NCBI GenBank assembly: GCA_030065575.1
Contig: JASJDZ010000001.1
Span: 145,884 to 209,883, forward strand
Length of the DNA: 64,000 nt
Direction: 5' to 3'
DNA from: Acidimicrobiia bacterium
GTDB lineage: Bacteria; Actinomycetota; Acidimicrobiia; Spongiisociales; UBA5794
The number at the start of each line of letters is the position of its first letter. Positions within the stretch are counted from its first letter, which is position 1. The position numbers and the translations under genes were made by a program. Shown one piece after another: positions 24,059 through 32,406 of the stretch. The notes beneath the pieces were generated by a model. The model ran no database searches. It saw only the letters and a program-made list of their open reading frames with translations, and had not been told where the DNA came from.

Positions 24059-24766
24059 ATGAGATCCGCTCCGGCAACCATCGTCGCACTGGCACTCCTG
24101 GCAGCCTCCTGCGGCAGCAACGAGCCGGTCGAGGAGCTGCCTCCGGAGCCGGAGATCGTGCTCGACGCAGCTGCTGAGGCAATGGGTGCCGTCGACTACG
24201 TTCGCTTCAAGATCGAGTGGGCCGGCGGAGCCCCAATCAGCATTCCGGACTTCAGGGCCGATTTTGTCGATGCCGAGGGCTCTTTCGCAGCTCCGGGCGC
24301 AGCCAACGGAGTGGCAACCCTGGCCGTCGGTAACGCCAGGGTCCAGCTGGGGGTCATCTCGATTGAAGGAGACACGTGGCTAACCGAGCCGATAACCGGA
24401 GCGTGGATGGATGCTCCGTCGGGTTTCAACATCGATCTTGCGGTTCTATTCGATCCTGAGGACGGGTGGGGACCGTTACTCTCCGATGGGCTCAGTGACA
24501 TCGAGTGGCTCGGAGAAGAGGAGCGGAGTTCGGAACCTCGCTATCGGATCCGAGCCGTTGCCGACGCAGATCGGGTCACGACGATTCTCGCCGGCCTGAT
24601 CCCCAGACAGGAAGTTGGGATCGACCTATGGCTGGATACGGTCACCGGCCATATCCGCGAAGCAGAACTATCCACCGTTTACGAGGGTCAAACCAGTGAC
24701 TGGTTCCTCGAATTCGGCGAATACGGCGAGCCGGTAGAGATAACGCCGCCCGACATCGAAGGTTGA
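24059..24766 (+). CDS. LppX/LprAFG-like lipoprotein
   Basis: This is a secreted lipoprotein of about 235 residues with lipobox ALLAASC near residue 18. The mature part has alternating strands and the ending DLWLDTVTGHIREAELSTVYEG...WFLEFGEYGEPVEITPPD, which matches the LppX/LprAFG fold of actinobacteria. Characterised members carry lipids or glycolipids across the cell envelope. It ends 4 nt before an MFS gene. In mycobacteria the LprG-P55 pair is likewise a lipoprotein beside an MFS pump, so a lipid-export partnership is a reasonable inference. Confidence 0.85.
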   Translation: MRSAPATIVALALLAASCGSNEPVEELPPEPEIVLDAAAEAMGAVDYVRFKIEWAGGAPISIPDFRADFVDAEGSFAAPGAANGVATLAVGNARVQLGVISIEGDTWLTEPITGAWMDAPSGFNIDLAVLFDPEDGWGPLLSDGLSDIEWLGEEERSSEPRYRIRAVADADRVTTILAGLIPRQEVGIDLWLDTVTGHIREAELSTVYEGQTSDWFLEFGEYGEPVEITPPDIEG

Positions 24767-24770
24767 GCTG

Positions 24771-26966
24771 ATGGCCAGGAGACAGGCATCACCCCGTGCC
24801 ATTCTTTGGGTCGTCGGCTTCGGCATCTTCATTGCCGCCGATGACCTGACCGTCGTCACCACGATGCTGCGGCCCATCATCAACGATCTGGGCATCGTTC
24901 TTCCCGACGGCATCGATGACGCAGCCTGGATCGTCAACGTCTACTTGATCGCCTACGTGTCGGTGATGCCATTCATGGGTCGACTCAGCGACGTTTGGGG
25001 CAGGCGGCGCGTCTACATCGCCGCTCTCACCATCTTCCTGATCGGCTCGATCATCATCCCGATGACAAACACGCTCGGGCCCTTCCTCGTGGGGAGGGCG
25101 ATGACGGCGATCGGCGGCGGCGCCTTGGTCCCCATTGGCATGGCGGCCGCAAGCGACGCCTTTGCGGCGCGCAAACGAGCCCGGGCGCTCGGGGTGCTCG
25201 CGGCGGTCGACACTCTGGGCTGGGTGTGGGGCCCTCTGTATGGCGCTCTGATCATCCGCTTCCTCGCGTGGCGCTGGCAGTTCTACTTCAACATCCCGCT
25301 GGCCATCATCGGCATCATCGCGGCGTGGTACGTGCTCAGCGACGCTTCGGAGCAGGAGCGCAAGGCTCGTATCGACTGGCTGGGGGCCGGTCTGCTGACG
25401 GTAGCGCTGGTGACCCTGAATCTGGCGCTGCTCGGGCCCGCCGAGATTCAGAGCGTCACCGGCCTCGAGCAGCTGACGGGCGGCAGCCGTGCTGCGCTCG
25501 CCTGGTTCTACCCGATTGCCCTGGCTGCCGGCTTGGGGTTCGTGTGGTGGCAGAAGCGGGTGGACGACCCTCTCATCGACCCCGGGCTATTCCGCGGCCG
25601 GAATCTGCTTTCTGCGGTGGGAGTCAACTTCCTGGTCGGAGCGACGCTGGCAATTGCCATGGTGAACGTGCCGCTGTTCATCAATGTTGTTGAACTCGAC
25701 CTGGAGCGAGCAGCCGTGACCACCGGTTGGGTACTGAGCGCGCTGACCGCATCGATGTCAATTGCGTCCTACGTAGGTGGCCGGGTGACCGAGAGTCGGT
25801 GGTATCGGCCTCCGGTGCTCATCGGGCTGGCACTGGCCTCAACGGCTTTCCTACTGATGGGCTACGGCTGGGATGCTGATACCAGCTACTGGGTAATGGC
25901 GGCTGAGCTGGCCCTGCTCGGTGTCGGGTTCGGTCTCGTCATGGCGCCCACCACGGCAGCGGTAGTCGACTCGGCTCCGGCCGACCGCCGCGGCACCGCA
26001 GCCAGCTTGGTGATGGTCCTACGCCTGGTCGGCCTGTCGGTTGGCCTCTCCGGACTGACGGCCTGGGGGTTGCATCGCTTCAACCAACTCCGAACCGAAA
26101 TCGAGCTTCCTTCGCTCAATGATCCCAATTACGCAGATCTCGTCACCGAGGCTTCGGCCGACCTCACCGCGGCGGCGATGGCAGAGACATTCGTCGCCGC
26201 CGGATTCGTGCTCATAGTGGCTTGGCTGGTGGCGTGGTGGATGCGTCGCTCGCCGCATCAGCAGTTTGGCTCATCAGAAGATCAACCGGCAGCCGAGGGG
26301 GTGCCCATGGAAATGAACCGCAATCTCATCATCGGAGCCGGCATTGTGGTCTTTGCCCTAGCGGCGGCGACTCTGTTCCTCTTCGGCAGGGTGAACTCAC
26401 TCAACGATGATCTCGCAGCATCTCAGGAACGGCAGGATGAGCTAGAGGAGACCATGCTGCAGGTGGAGGGCGGAGCTGCGCTCTATGCCGCACAGGTGAC
26501 CGGCTTCCAGGATCAGCTTGCAGAGCTGGGACCGACCATCGACGTGGCCCTCGGCGAGGCAGTGATCGGTATCGACGAGTTCCGGACCTCGACAATCCGG
26601 TTCGACGTGAGCATCAACGAAACCGTTCCGATCAACACTGAGGTCGTGCTCAACCGAACTCTCGAGGTTCCGATTCGAACGGTGCTCCCCATCGACGAGG
26701 AGTTCGAAACGACCATCCGCATCGACGGACCATTCGGAATCGACATCCCTCTCGACATCACGGTTCCGATCAACCTCGATCTACCGATCGACCTCACTGT
26801 TGCCATTCCGGTGAATGAGAGCATTCCGATCAATACCGAAGTCCCGGTGAACCTCGACGTGCCCATCGAGATCGACATCTCGGAGACTGAGCTGGCGGCG
26901 TTGGCTGAGGCGCTGGCGGAGGGGCTGGAGTCCTTCCGCAGGATGGCTACGCAGCTGGGTGGGTAG
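24771..26966 (+). CDS. MFS transporter (DHA2-like) fused to membrane-anchored repeat domain
   Basis: Residues 1-490 are a major facilitator with about 14 helices; the A-motif GRLSDVWGRRRVYI and motif C-like ALGVLAAVDTLGWVWGPLYGA indicate a drug:H+ antiporter-2 type exporter. After a linker, residues about 513-540 form another membrane helix, followed by a short coiled coil (DDLAASQERQDELEETM). About 120 residues follow with repeated VPINTEV/VPVNLDV-type beta units. An internal ATG at 26308 preceded by GAGGGGG could start the last part separately. The lipoprotein upstream suggests an envelope lipid or drug exporter. Confidence 0.88.
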   Translation: MARRQASPRAILWVVGFGIFIAADDLTVVTTMLRPIINDLGIVLPDGIDDAAWIVNVYLIAYVSVMPFMGRLSDVWGRRRVYIAALTIFLIGSIIIPMTNTLGPFLVGRAMTAIGGGALVPIGMAAASDAFAARKRARALGVLAAVDTLGWVWGPLYGALIIRFLAWRWQFYFNIPLAIIGIIAAWYVLSDASEQERKARIDWLGAGLLTVALVTLNLALLGPAEIQSVTGLEQLTGGSRAALAWFYPIALAAGLGFVWWQKRVDDPLIDPGLFRGRNLLSAVGVNFLVGATLAIAMVNVPLFINVVELDLERAAVTTGWVLSALTASMSIASYVGGRVTESRWYRPPVLIGLALASTAFLLMGYGWDADTSYWVMAAELALLGVGFGLVMAPTTAAVVDSAPADRRGTAASLVMVLRLVGLSVGLSGLTAWGLHRFNQLRTEIELPSLNDPNYADLVTEASADLTAAAMAETFVAAGFVLIVAWLVAWWMRRSPHQQFGSSEDQPAAEGVPMEMNRNLIIGAGIVVFALAAATLFLFGRVNSLNDDLAASQERQDELEETMLQVEGGAALYAAQVTGFQDQLAELGPTIDVALGEAVIGIDEFRTSTIRFDVSINETVPINTEVVLNRTLEVPIRTVLPIDEEFETTIRIDGPFGIDIPLDITVPINLDLPIDLTVAIPVNESIPINTEVPVNLDVPIEIDISETELAALAEALAEGLESFRRMATQLGG

Positions 26967-26971
26967 GCCGG

Positions 26972-27781
26972 TCAGACCGCTTCGAGGAGCGACGGGATTA
27001 TGTCGTCAATAGTCGGGCCGCCAAAGTCGGCGCCGAGCAGCTTGGCATGCTCGGGACCATCAATCGACGCTCCACCGAGGAAGATCGGGACTTCGACTTG
27101 CTCACGAAGCTCGGCAACGGTCTCCTTGATCGCGTTGACCTGATCGGGTGCAGTGACGCTGACCCCGATGGCGATGAGCCGCTGCTGACGGGAAGCCGTC
27201 TCCGCAAATGACCCGGCCGGCAGATTGGTGCCTAGATCGAGGACTTCAAACCCTTCGAGACGGATGAGGTCGGCGGCGATCATGAGCGGGAGTGTATGCA
27301 ATTCGGTAGCGGTGGTACCCAGGACAACTGTTCCCTTAGAAACCCCGCGGCGGGAGATCTGGGCAGACAGCCGGGAAACGAGACGGGTCGTCACTTGTGA
27401 CGCGGCGTGCTCCTGGGCGATGGAGACCGAGCCATCGATCCAACCCTCACCGATTCTTTTCATCGCGGGGATGATCATTTCGCGATAGACGTTACCGACA
27501 CTCATTCCACCCGCCTGGGCAGCCTCGACGACCTTCCAGGACCCGGCCTGATCGGCAGCAAGCAGTCGCTGGACCAGGCGCTCATGCCAGGGGGTATCCG
27601 ACTGTCCGCGCCCTGCCGAAGGGGCCGGCTTGTCTATGAACTCGTCGAGATCCTGCCGCTGCACTCGCCACGAGCCGCCCTCCTTCTCAGCATGGAGGTA
27701 GCCAAGGCGCACATAGCGGTAGACGGTCATGTAGTGCACGTCTAGCTCTTCGGCGACTTCGTGGAGGGTGAGTGAGTCCAT
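26972..27781 (-). CDS. CarH/LitR-type B12-dependent photoreceptor regulator
   Basis: This 269-residue protein starts with a helix-turn-helix of the excisionase/MerR-like type (HEVAEELDVHYMTVYRYVRLGYL, residues 7-29). A four-helix B12-binding cap follows with W114, E124 and H125 in the exact W-x9-EH spacing of light-sensing CarH proteins. A Rossmann-type cobalamin domain carries E160-x-H162, SVT (208-210) and GG (236-237). CarH binds adenosylcobalamin, represses in the dark and releases DNA when light breaks the Co-C bond. The ExHxxG motif has P165 instead of G. The gene is divergent from an ECF sigma factor. Light sensing is inferred from these residues. Confidence 0.85.
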   Translation of the reverse strand: MDSLTLHEVAEELDVHYMTVYRYVRLGYLHAEKEGGSWRVQRQDLDEFIDKPAPSAGRGQSDTPWHERLVQRLLAADQAGSWKVVEAAQAGGMSVGNVYREMIIPAMKRIGEGWIDGSVSIAQEHAASQVTTRLVSRLSAQISRRGVSKGTVVLGTTATELHTLPLMIAADLIRLEGFEVLDLGTNLPAGSFAETASRQQRLIAIGVSVTAPDQVNAIKETVAELREQVEVPIFLGGASIDGPEHAKLLGADFGGPTIDDIIPSLLEAV

Positions 27782-27789
27782 GTCTCTAA

Positions 27790-27903
27790 TTTAGTGCAAA
27801 AGGGTATCGATTGCCACCGCATCGATGCGGAAGATCCTTGATTTCATGTTTTTCGGATTAGTACTTGACAGGGATCCAGAGTTGGTGTTAATTTAGCACT
27901 AAT
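27790..27903. promoter_or_regulatory. Candidate regulator half-sites in the B12-regulator/sigma intergenic region
   Basis: Three copies of a (A/T)TTAGT(G/A)C octamer lie in the divergent promoter region: TTTAGTGC at 27790-27797 (plus), ATTAGTAC at 27857-27864 (plus) and ATTAGTGC at 27896-27903 (minus). One lies 9 nt from the B12-regulator start; the other two bracket the sigma-factor promoter. They could be operators for the B12 photoreceptor. The copies are visible; the binding is inferred. Confidence 0.45.
27865..27893 (+). promoter_or_regulatory. Housekeeping-type promoter of the ECF sigma gene
   Basis: A perfect -35 TTGACA (27865-27870) and a TTAATT -10 (27888-27893) are separated by 17 bp, 26 nt upstream of the sigma-factor ATG. 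The flanking octamers would place a repressor directly over this promoter, consistent with dark repression by the divergent B12 regulator. Confidence 0.6.
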
Positions 27904-27918
27904 TCATCAAAGAGGGAC

Positions 27919-28518
27919 ATGATGACACAGACAATCACCCAGCTAGAAGCAACCACAGCGCTTCGCAGCGCTGACAAAGAACTAGCCGCTCGGCTTCTCG
28001 AGCAAGACGACTCAGCACTCCGTGAGGCATACGACCTCTACGGGCACCGGGTCTACCGCGTTGCCTACGGGCTACTCCGCCGTGAAGAGCTCGCACAGGA
28101 CATCACCCAGGATGTGTTTGTTCGCCTGTGGCAGCGTCCGGAGCGTTTCGACGCATCACGGGGCTCCCTGGCTTCCTTCCTTCAGCTAGATGCCCATGGC
28201 CGCAGCGTTGACCTCATCCGATCGGAGGAGTCACGGGCCAAGAGGGAGATTGCCGACCATCGACGCTCATCCAGGTACCAGGACGGCCCCGAAGAAGAAG
28301 CGATGAAGATGATCACCTCGGAGCGGGTCCGTGACGCACTGGATGCGCTCAAGGACTCCGAGAGGGCACCGATCGCCATGGCGTTCTATCTCGGTTATTC
28401 GTACCGCAAGGTCGCCGTCGAGCTCGGTGTTCCAGAAGGCACTGTGAAGAGCCGCATCCGCTCCGGGATGGCAAAGCTACGAGACATCCTGGGGACAGAG
28501 CTACATGGACTCGCATAA
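27919..28518 (+). CDS. ECF-type RNA polymerase sigma factor
   Basis: This 199-residue sigma factor has region 2 (LLRREELAQDITQDVFVRLWQRPERFDASRGSLASFL) and region 4 (YSYRKVAVELGVPEGTVKSRIRSGMAKLRDIL). It lacks regions 1 and 3, so it is an extracytoplasmic-function type. The ATG (27919, with a second ATG at 27922) follows AAAGAGGGAC. The stop lies inside the start of the anti-sigma gene (14-nt overlap). With the divergent B12 regulator this matches the LitR-LitS arrangement of Streptomyces, in which light induces the sigma factor that drives photoprotective genes. Confidence 0.92.
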   Translation: MMTQTITQLEATTALRSADKELAARLLEQDDSALREAYDLYGHRVYRVAYGLLRREELAQDITQDVFVRLWQRPERFDASRGSLASFLQLDAHGRSVDLIRSEESRAKREIADHRRSSRYQDGPEEEAMKMITSERVRDALDALKDSERAPIAMAFYLGYSYRKVAVELGVPEGTVKSRIRSGMAKLRDILGTELHGLA

Positions 28519-29212
28519 TCACGACGACGCAGCAACATATGCGCTCAACGCGCTCCCCGCTGACGAAGCGGAGAAATTCGAGCAGATCATCGACGCCTCC
28601 CTGGCCGATGAGGTCGACTCGTACCGGCAGGTCGCAATTGCGCTCAGTAACGGATTGCCCGACATCGTTCCCGCCGCTTCACCGGAGCTATGGGATCGCA
28701 TCAGCGAGGAGGCCGGGATCGCCGAAGCGCCCGCTTCCAACAACGTCTCACGCATTCGCCGCTTCCGTCCAGGCTTCATGATGCTTGCGGCGGCCGCCCT
28801 TGTCGCCGTGGTAGCGGTTGGGGCGACGTCCCTCCTCGCCATCCGCGATCTTTCCACGGAACCACGATCACTGGCGGCCGCCGCAGCTACTTCTACCGAC
28901 GCACTTTCCGTCAACCTCACCAGCCCTGAAGGATTCGCCGACGTCCAGGCCGAGGTAGTCATCGCAGCCGACGGCACCGGCTATGTGATCGCCGACTCCC
29001 TCCCCCGGCTCACCGACGACCGCACCTACCAGCTGTGGCTGATCGTCGACGACCGCGTCATATCGGCCGCCCTGCTCGGGCCCGACCCTGGCATAGCTGA
29101 GTTCCGGGCCGAGGGCAACGTAACCGGCATTGCGATCAGCAACGAGATCGCCGGAGGCGTAGTGGTCTCCGAGGTCGCCCCAACGGCTCTCTGGCTCAGC
29201 GATAGCATTTGA
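28505..29212 (+). CDS. RskA-like membrane anti-sigma factor
   Basis: This 235-residue protein has an N-terminal anti-sigma domain (HDDAATYALNALPADEAEKFEQII), one membrane helix (about 93-115) and an extracytoplasmic RskA-type C-terminal domain (YQLWLIVDDRVISAALLGPDPG). The zinc-binding HxxxCxxC of ZAS proteins is absent, as is common in RskA homologues. It overlaps the sigma gene and should hold that sigma factor at the membrane until a signal triggers release. This adds a second input besides light. Confidence 0.9.
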   Translation: MDSHNHDDAATYALNALPADEAEKFEQIIDASLADEVDSYRQVAIALSNGLPDIVPAASPELWDRISEEAGIAEAPASNNVSRIRRFRPGFMMLAAAALVAVVAVGATSLLAIRDLSTEPRSLAAAAATSTDALSVNLTSPEGFADVQAEVVIAADGTGYVIADSLPRLTDDRTYQLWLIVDDRVISAALLGPDPGIAEFRAEGNVTGIAISNEIAGGVVVSEVAPTALWLSDSI

Positions 29213-29215
29213 CCC

Positions 29216-30178
29216 ATGAACGCCACATCTGATCGTTGGGACGGCTTGCTCGAGACGTCCGTTGTAGGGAGCTTCACCTCTCTCGGATACAAGATCCGCT
29301 CTCGTGGTTGGGACGCAATCCCTGCTGGTGCGCTGTCGGATCGCACAGTGCTAATCACCGGCGCCACGTCCGGCATCGGCACCATCGTCGCTCGCGAAGC
29401 TGCCGCGCTCGGGGCACGGCTTCGCATCGTTGCCCGCAATGTCGACAAGGTCCGCTCGCTGCGTGACGAGCTGGTTGCCGCAACCGGGAACGAGGACATC
29501 GGCTACTACATCGCCGACCTGTCGCTGATGTCCGATGTCGCCCGGGTCAGCGATGAGATCCTGGAGGGCGAGCCGGACATCCACGTACTAGTCAACAACG
29601 CCGTCATCCTCCCGTCGGAACGTACCTTGACGACGGAGGGGTTGGAGCTGTCGCACGCCACGAACCTCGTTGCCCCGTTTCTGCTCACCAATCGGATGTT
29701 GGAGCGGCTGGTCGAATCCGCTCCCGCCAGGATCATCAACGTGATCTCGGGCGGCATGTACACCCAGGGTCTTGCCCTTGACGACCTCAACTACGAGGAG
29801 GGCGACTACAGCGGCAGCATTGCCTATGCCCGGGCCAAGCGGGGACTGATGATCCTCACCAAGATGTGGGCTGATCGGCTCGCCGGTACCGGCGTCACCG
29901 TGAACGCCACCCACCCGGGATGGGTCGACACGCCCGGTGTACGCAATTCGATACCTACCTTCTATCGGCTCACCCGGCCGGCCTTGCGGACGCCGGAGCA
30001 AGGGTCCGACACGATCCTGTGGCTTGCCACATCGGATAGGGCCGGCCAAGAAACCGGCAAGCTCTGGCACGATCGCGCCATCCGGTCCGAGTACCGCTTC
30101 AAGATAGGCATCGAGACAACGGCCGATCGCAACCAACTCTGGCAAGCCCTCTCCGAAACGGTCGGCGCCCTCACCTGA
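29216..30178 (+). CDS. Short-chain dehydrogenase/reductase
   Basis: This 320-residue SDR has the NAD(P)-binding motif TGATSGIG, a VNNAV variant of NNAG, and the catalytic YARAK (YxxxK). The long N- and C-terminal extensions resemble DHRS12/retinol-dehydrogenase-like SDRs. It lies 3 nt after the anti-sigma gene and so belongs to the sigma operon. Its position among lipid-modifying genes suggests a lipid or aldehyde substrate; none is established by sequence. Confidence 0.88.
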   Translation: MNATSDRWDGLLETSVVGSFTSLGYKIRSRGWDAIPAGALSDRTVLITGATSGIGTIVAREAAALGARLRIVARNVDKVRSLRDELVAATGNEDIGYYIADLSLMSDVARVSDEILEGEPDIHVLVNNAVILPSERTLTTEGLELSHATNLVAPFLLTNRMLERLVESAPARIINVISGGMYTQGLALDDLNYEEGDYSGSIAYARAKRGLMILTKMWADRLAGTGVTVNATHPGWVDTPGVRNSIPTFYRLTRPALRTPEQGSDTILWLATSDRAGQETGKLWHDRAIRSEYRFKIGIETTADRNQLWQALSETVGALT

Positions 30179-30191
30179 GTCTCCTCCAACC

Positions 30192-30523
30192 CGTTTTGGC
30201 GGACATCAAGCCCGGATATGGGCCTCAGATACGCCAAAACGAGTGAAGGGCGGCTCAGCTCCGTTTCGGCGGACATCAAGCCCGGATATGGGCCTCAGAT
30301 ACGCCAAAACCAGGAGGGACGGCACAGCTCATCGTTTTGGCGTGCGCAGCGCCAATATGTTGTCGCGCGGTCCGCAAGAACCAGGAGGGACGCCACAGCT
30401 GATCGTTTCGGCGGACATCAAGCCCGGAAATGGGCCTCAGATACGCCGAAACGAGTGAAGGGCGGCTCAGCTCAGTTTCGGCGGACATCAAGCCCGGATA
30501 TGGGCCTCAGATACGCCAAAACG
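30192..30523. repeat. Five-unit array of the 50-bp double-palindrome repeat
   Basis: Units start at 30192, 30262, 30333, 30404 and 30474, a 70-71 bp period with 20-21 bp spacers that themselves repeat (spacers 1 and 4 are identical, 2 and 3 nearly so). Units 1, 2, 4 and 5 have the inner GCCCGGATATGGGC hairpin, with A for T in unit 4. Unit 4 arms GTTTCGGC/GCCGAAAC are a compensatory variant of unit 1 arms. Unit 3 keeps the left arm but has a different centre and ends CGCAAGAAC. The array fills the 366-bp gap between convergent genes; I see no coding sequence in it. Confidence 0.92.
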
Positions 30524-30544
30524 AGTGATGAGCGTTTGTCGTAG

Positions 30545-30994
30545 CTAGGCGCGATGGGCCTGGAGTTCCCGCAACCAGGAGCGGAGGCCGTTGCCGGCTG
30601 CGTCGCCGACTGCACCCAGACGGCCATTGAGAAGGGGCTGGAAAAGGCGGGCAATCCCCGTGAGCGTGAGATCGGCCTGATAGGTGACCAGCGTCCCATC
30701 GCCGTCGGGTTCGAAAGATATGACATCGATGGCGTGAACCACTCCACCCTTGCCCTCGAGCACGATCTTCTCGTCCTTGACGAGTTCGGTAACGGTGTAG
30801 GACATATCGAGTGAGCGACCCCGGTAGGTGAGCTCCAGGTCGTAGACAGTGCCTACACCGACCTCGCCGGGCGTGCGCTTGACCGAGCGGACCACTCCCG
30901 GGTCCCACTGGTCGATGTTCTCGAAGTCCCCGGCGGCGGCGAAGGCCTCGGCGGGGCTCAATGATGTCTTGGCTGTTTCTAAGAGACGGGTCAC
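30545..30994 (-). CDS. SRPBCC family lipid-binding-type protein
   Basis: This 149-residue START-like protein begins with SLSPAEAFAAAGDFENIDQWDPGV and continues with VLEGKGGVVHAIDVISFEPDGDGTLVTYQADLTLTGIARLF, the standard SRPBCC strand pattern. The family binds hydrophobic ligands. A strong AAGGAGGGAAA precedes the GTG start. It is divergent from the flavin amine oxidase gene across 89 bp and probably shares the regulation of that operon. SRPBCC proteins recur beside amine oxidase/DUF1365/cyclopropane-synthase sets. Confidence 0.85.
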   Translation of the reverse strand: MTRLLETAKTSLSPAEAFAAAGDFENIDQWDPGVVRSVKRTPGEVGVGTVYDLELTYRGRSLDMSYTVTELVKDEKIVLEGKGGVVHAIDVISFEPDGDGTLVTYQADLTLTGIARLFQPLLNGRLGAVGDAAGNGLRSWLRELQAHRA

Positions 30995-31083
30995 TTTCCC
31001 TCCTTGATCTGCCCTCTGTTCGGAGCCGCGGCCTGATCCGTATGCGCTGCCGGCCCCGAAAAAGGGGAGAAAGCGAGGGAAAC

Positions 31084-32406
31084 ATGAAGATTGCAGTTGT
31101 CGGCTCCGGCATCACCGGTATCGGTGCTGCCTGGGCCCTATCCAAGAAGAACGAAGTAACGGTCTACGAATCCGAGGACCGTCCCGGCGGGCACGCCCGA
31201 ACTATCGATATCAACATGGGCGATTACGAGTTGCCCGTTGACACCGGCTTCATCGTCTACAACGAGCGCAACTACCCCAACCTGACCAACTTCTTCTCCT
31301 ACCTTGGTGTACAGACCAAGGACAGCGACATGTCGTTCTCCGTTAGCGATCCGGGCGGCCTGGAGTACGCCGGAAGCGTCAACGGAGTCCTCGCCCGCAA
31401 GACCAACCTTCTCCGCCCGCAAATGTGGTCCATCCTGCGGGGGATAAACGAGTTCCGCAGCGAGCAGACGCGCCTGGCCGCGGGTCAGGTGCCCGATGGA
31501 CTGTCCATCTCCGAGTACCTCGTTCATCGGCAGTACCCACGAGCATTCGCCTCCCACTACCTTCTTCCCCTTGCGGCCGCAGTGTGGTCGGGAACGGGTG
31601 ACGATGTTGCCAAGATGCCCGCCCGCACCTTCCTCAGCTTCCTCGCCAACCACGGCCTGTTGCGACTGACCGACCGGCCGCAATGGCGAACCGTCGAAGG
31701 CGGTAGCCGTCGCTACGTCAATGCCGCGTTGGCCGGTGTCGATGAACTGCTGCTGAGCCGACCGGTGCAATCGATTATGCGGAGCAATGAAAGCGTGGAG
31801 ATCGTCGACGCCACCGGCCAGATCCGGAGCTTCGACCAGGTTGTGTTTGCGACCCACGCCGACACATCTCTGCGCATTCTCGGCAATGCGGCCACCCCGC
31901 AAGAGCGAGCGATCATCGGGTCGTTCCGATACTCCTCCAACCGTGCCGTGGTTCACAGCGACACACGGCTCATGCCGCGGCGCCGTCAGGCATGGTCGAG
32001 CTGGAATGCAATCGGTGCGGTCACCTCTGCAGCGACCAACCCGGTGACGGTCACCTACTGGATGAACCGTCTGCAATCACTTCCCGAAGACCGACAGGTC
32101 CTCGTCTCACTCAACCCCTCCATCGAGCCCGCGGCCGAGCACATCATCGACGACGTGATCTTCCAGCACCCGCAGTTCGATGCCCACTCGGAGCGAGGTC
32201 AGCGCGATCTCGGGCTGATCCAGGGGGACAACCGCACCTGGTTTGCCGGCGCCTATTGCGGATACGGGTTCCATGAGGACGGGCTGCAGGCCGGGCTCAC
32301 CGTGGCCGCACAACTCGGCGCCGAAGCACCGTGGGCAGCGAAGATCACGCCGATGAGCCCAGCGGCGAAGGTCGTCAAGCGGCGGCGGGAACTGGTTGCC
32401 GCATGA
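31084..32406 (+). CDS. FAD-dependent amine oxidase-like oxidoreductase
   Basis: This flavoprotein of about 440 residues begins with a dinucleotide-binding motif, KIAVVGSGITGIGAAWALSKK, then YESEDRPGGHART. It closes with WFAGAYCGYGFHEDGLQAG, the second FAD-contact region. It belongs to the NAD(P)-binding Rossmann/amine oxidase group found immediately before DUF1365 and cyclopropane-fatty-acid-synthase-like genes in many bacteria. It probably acts on lipid acyl chains rather than amines. The start at 31084 follows GCGAGGGAAAC. The stop overlaps the DUF1365 start (ATGA). Confidence 0.9.
   Translation: MKIAVVGSGITGIGAAWALSKKNEVTVYESEDRPGGHARTIDINMGDYELPVDTGFIVYNERNYPNLTNFFSYLGVQTKDSDMSFSVSDPGGLEYAGSVNGVLARKTNLLRPQMWSILRGINEFRSEQTRLAAGQVPDGLSISEYLVHRQYPRAFASHYLLPLAAAVWSGTGDDVAKMPARTFLSFLANHGLLRLTDRPQWRTVEGGSRRYVNAALAGVDELLLSRPVQSIMRSNESVEIVDATGQIRSFDQVVFATHADTSLRILGNAATPQERAIIGSFRYSSNRAVVHSDTRLMPRRRQAWSSWNAIGAVTSAATNPVTVTYWMNRLQSLPEDRQVLVSLNPSIEPAAEHIIDDVIFQHPQFDAHSERGQRDLGLIQGDNRTWFAGAYCGYGFHEDGLQAGLTVAAQLGAEAPWAAKITPMSPAAKVVKRRRELVAA

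Noticed and set aside
30192..30523. CRISPR array
   Set aside because: Repeats are regularly spaced, but the spacers are only 20-21 bp and near-identical to each other, the repeats are double palindromes, and there are no cas genes.
31034..31060. ECF promoter with TGATCC -35 before the amine oxidase gene
   Set aside because: TGATCC is present at 31034-31039, reminiscent of RpoE-ChrR-type promoters, but no convincing -10 follows at the right distance.
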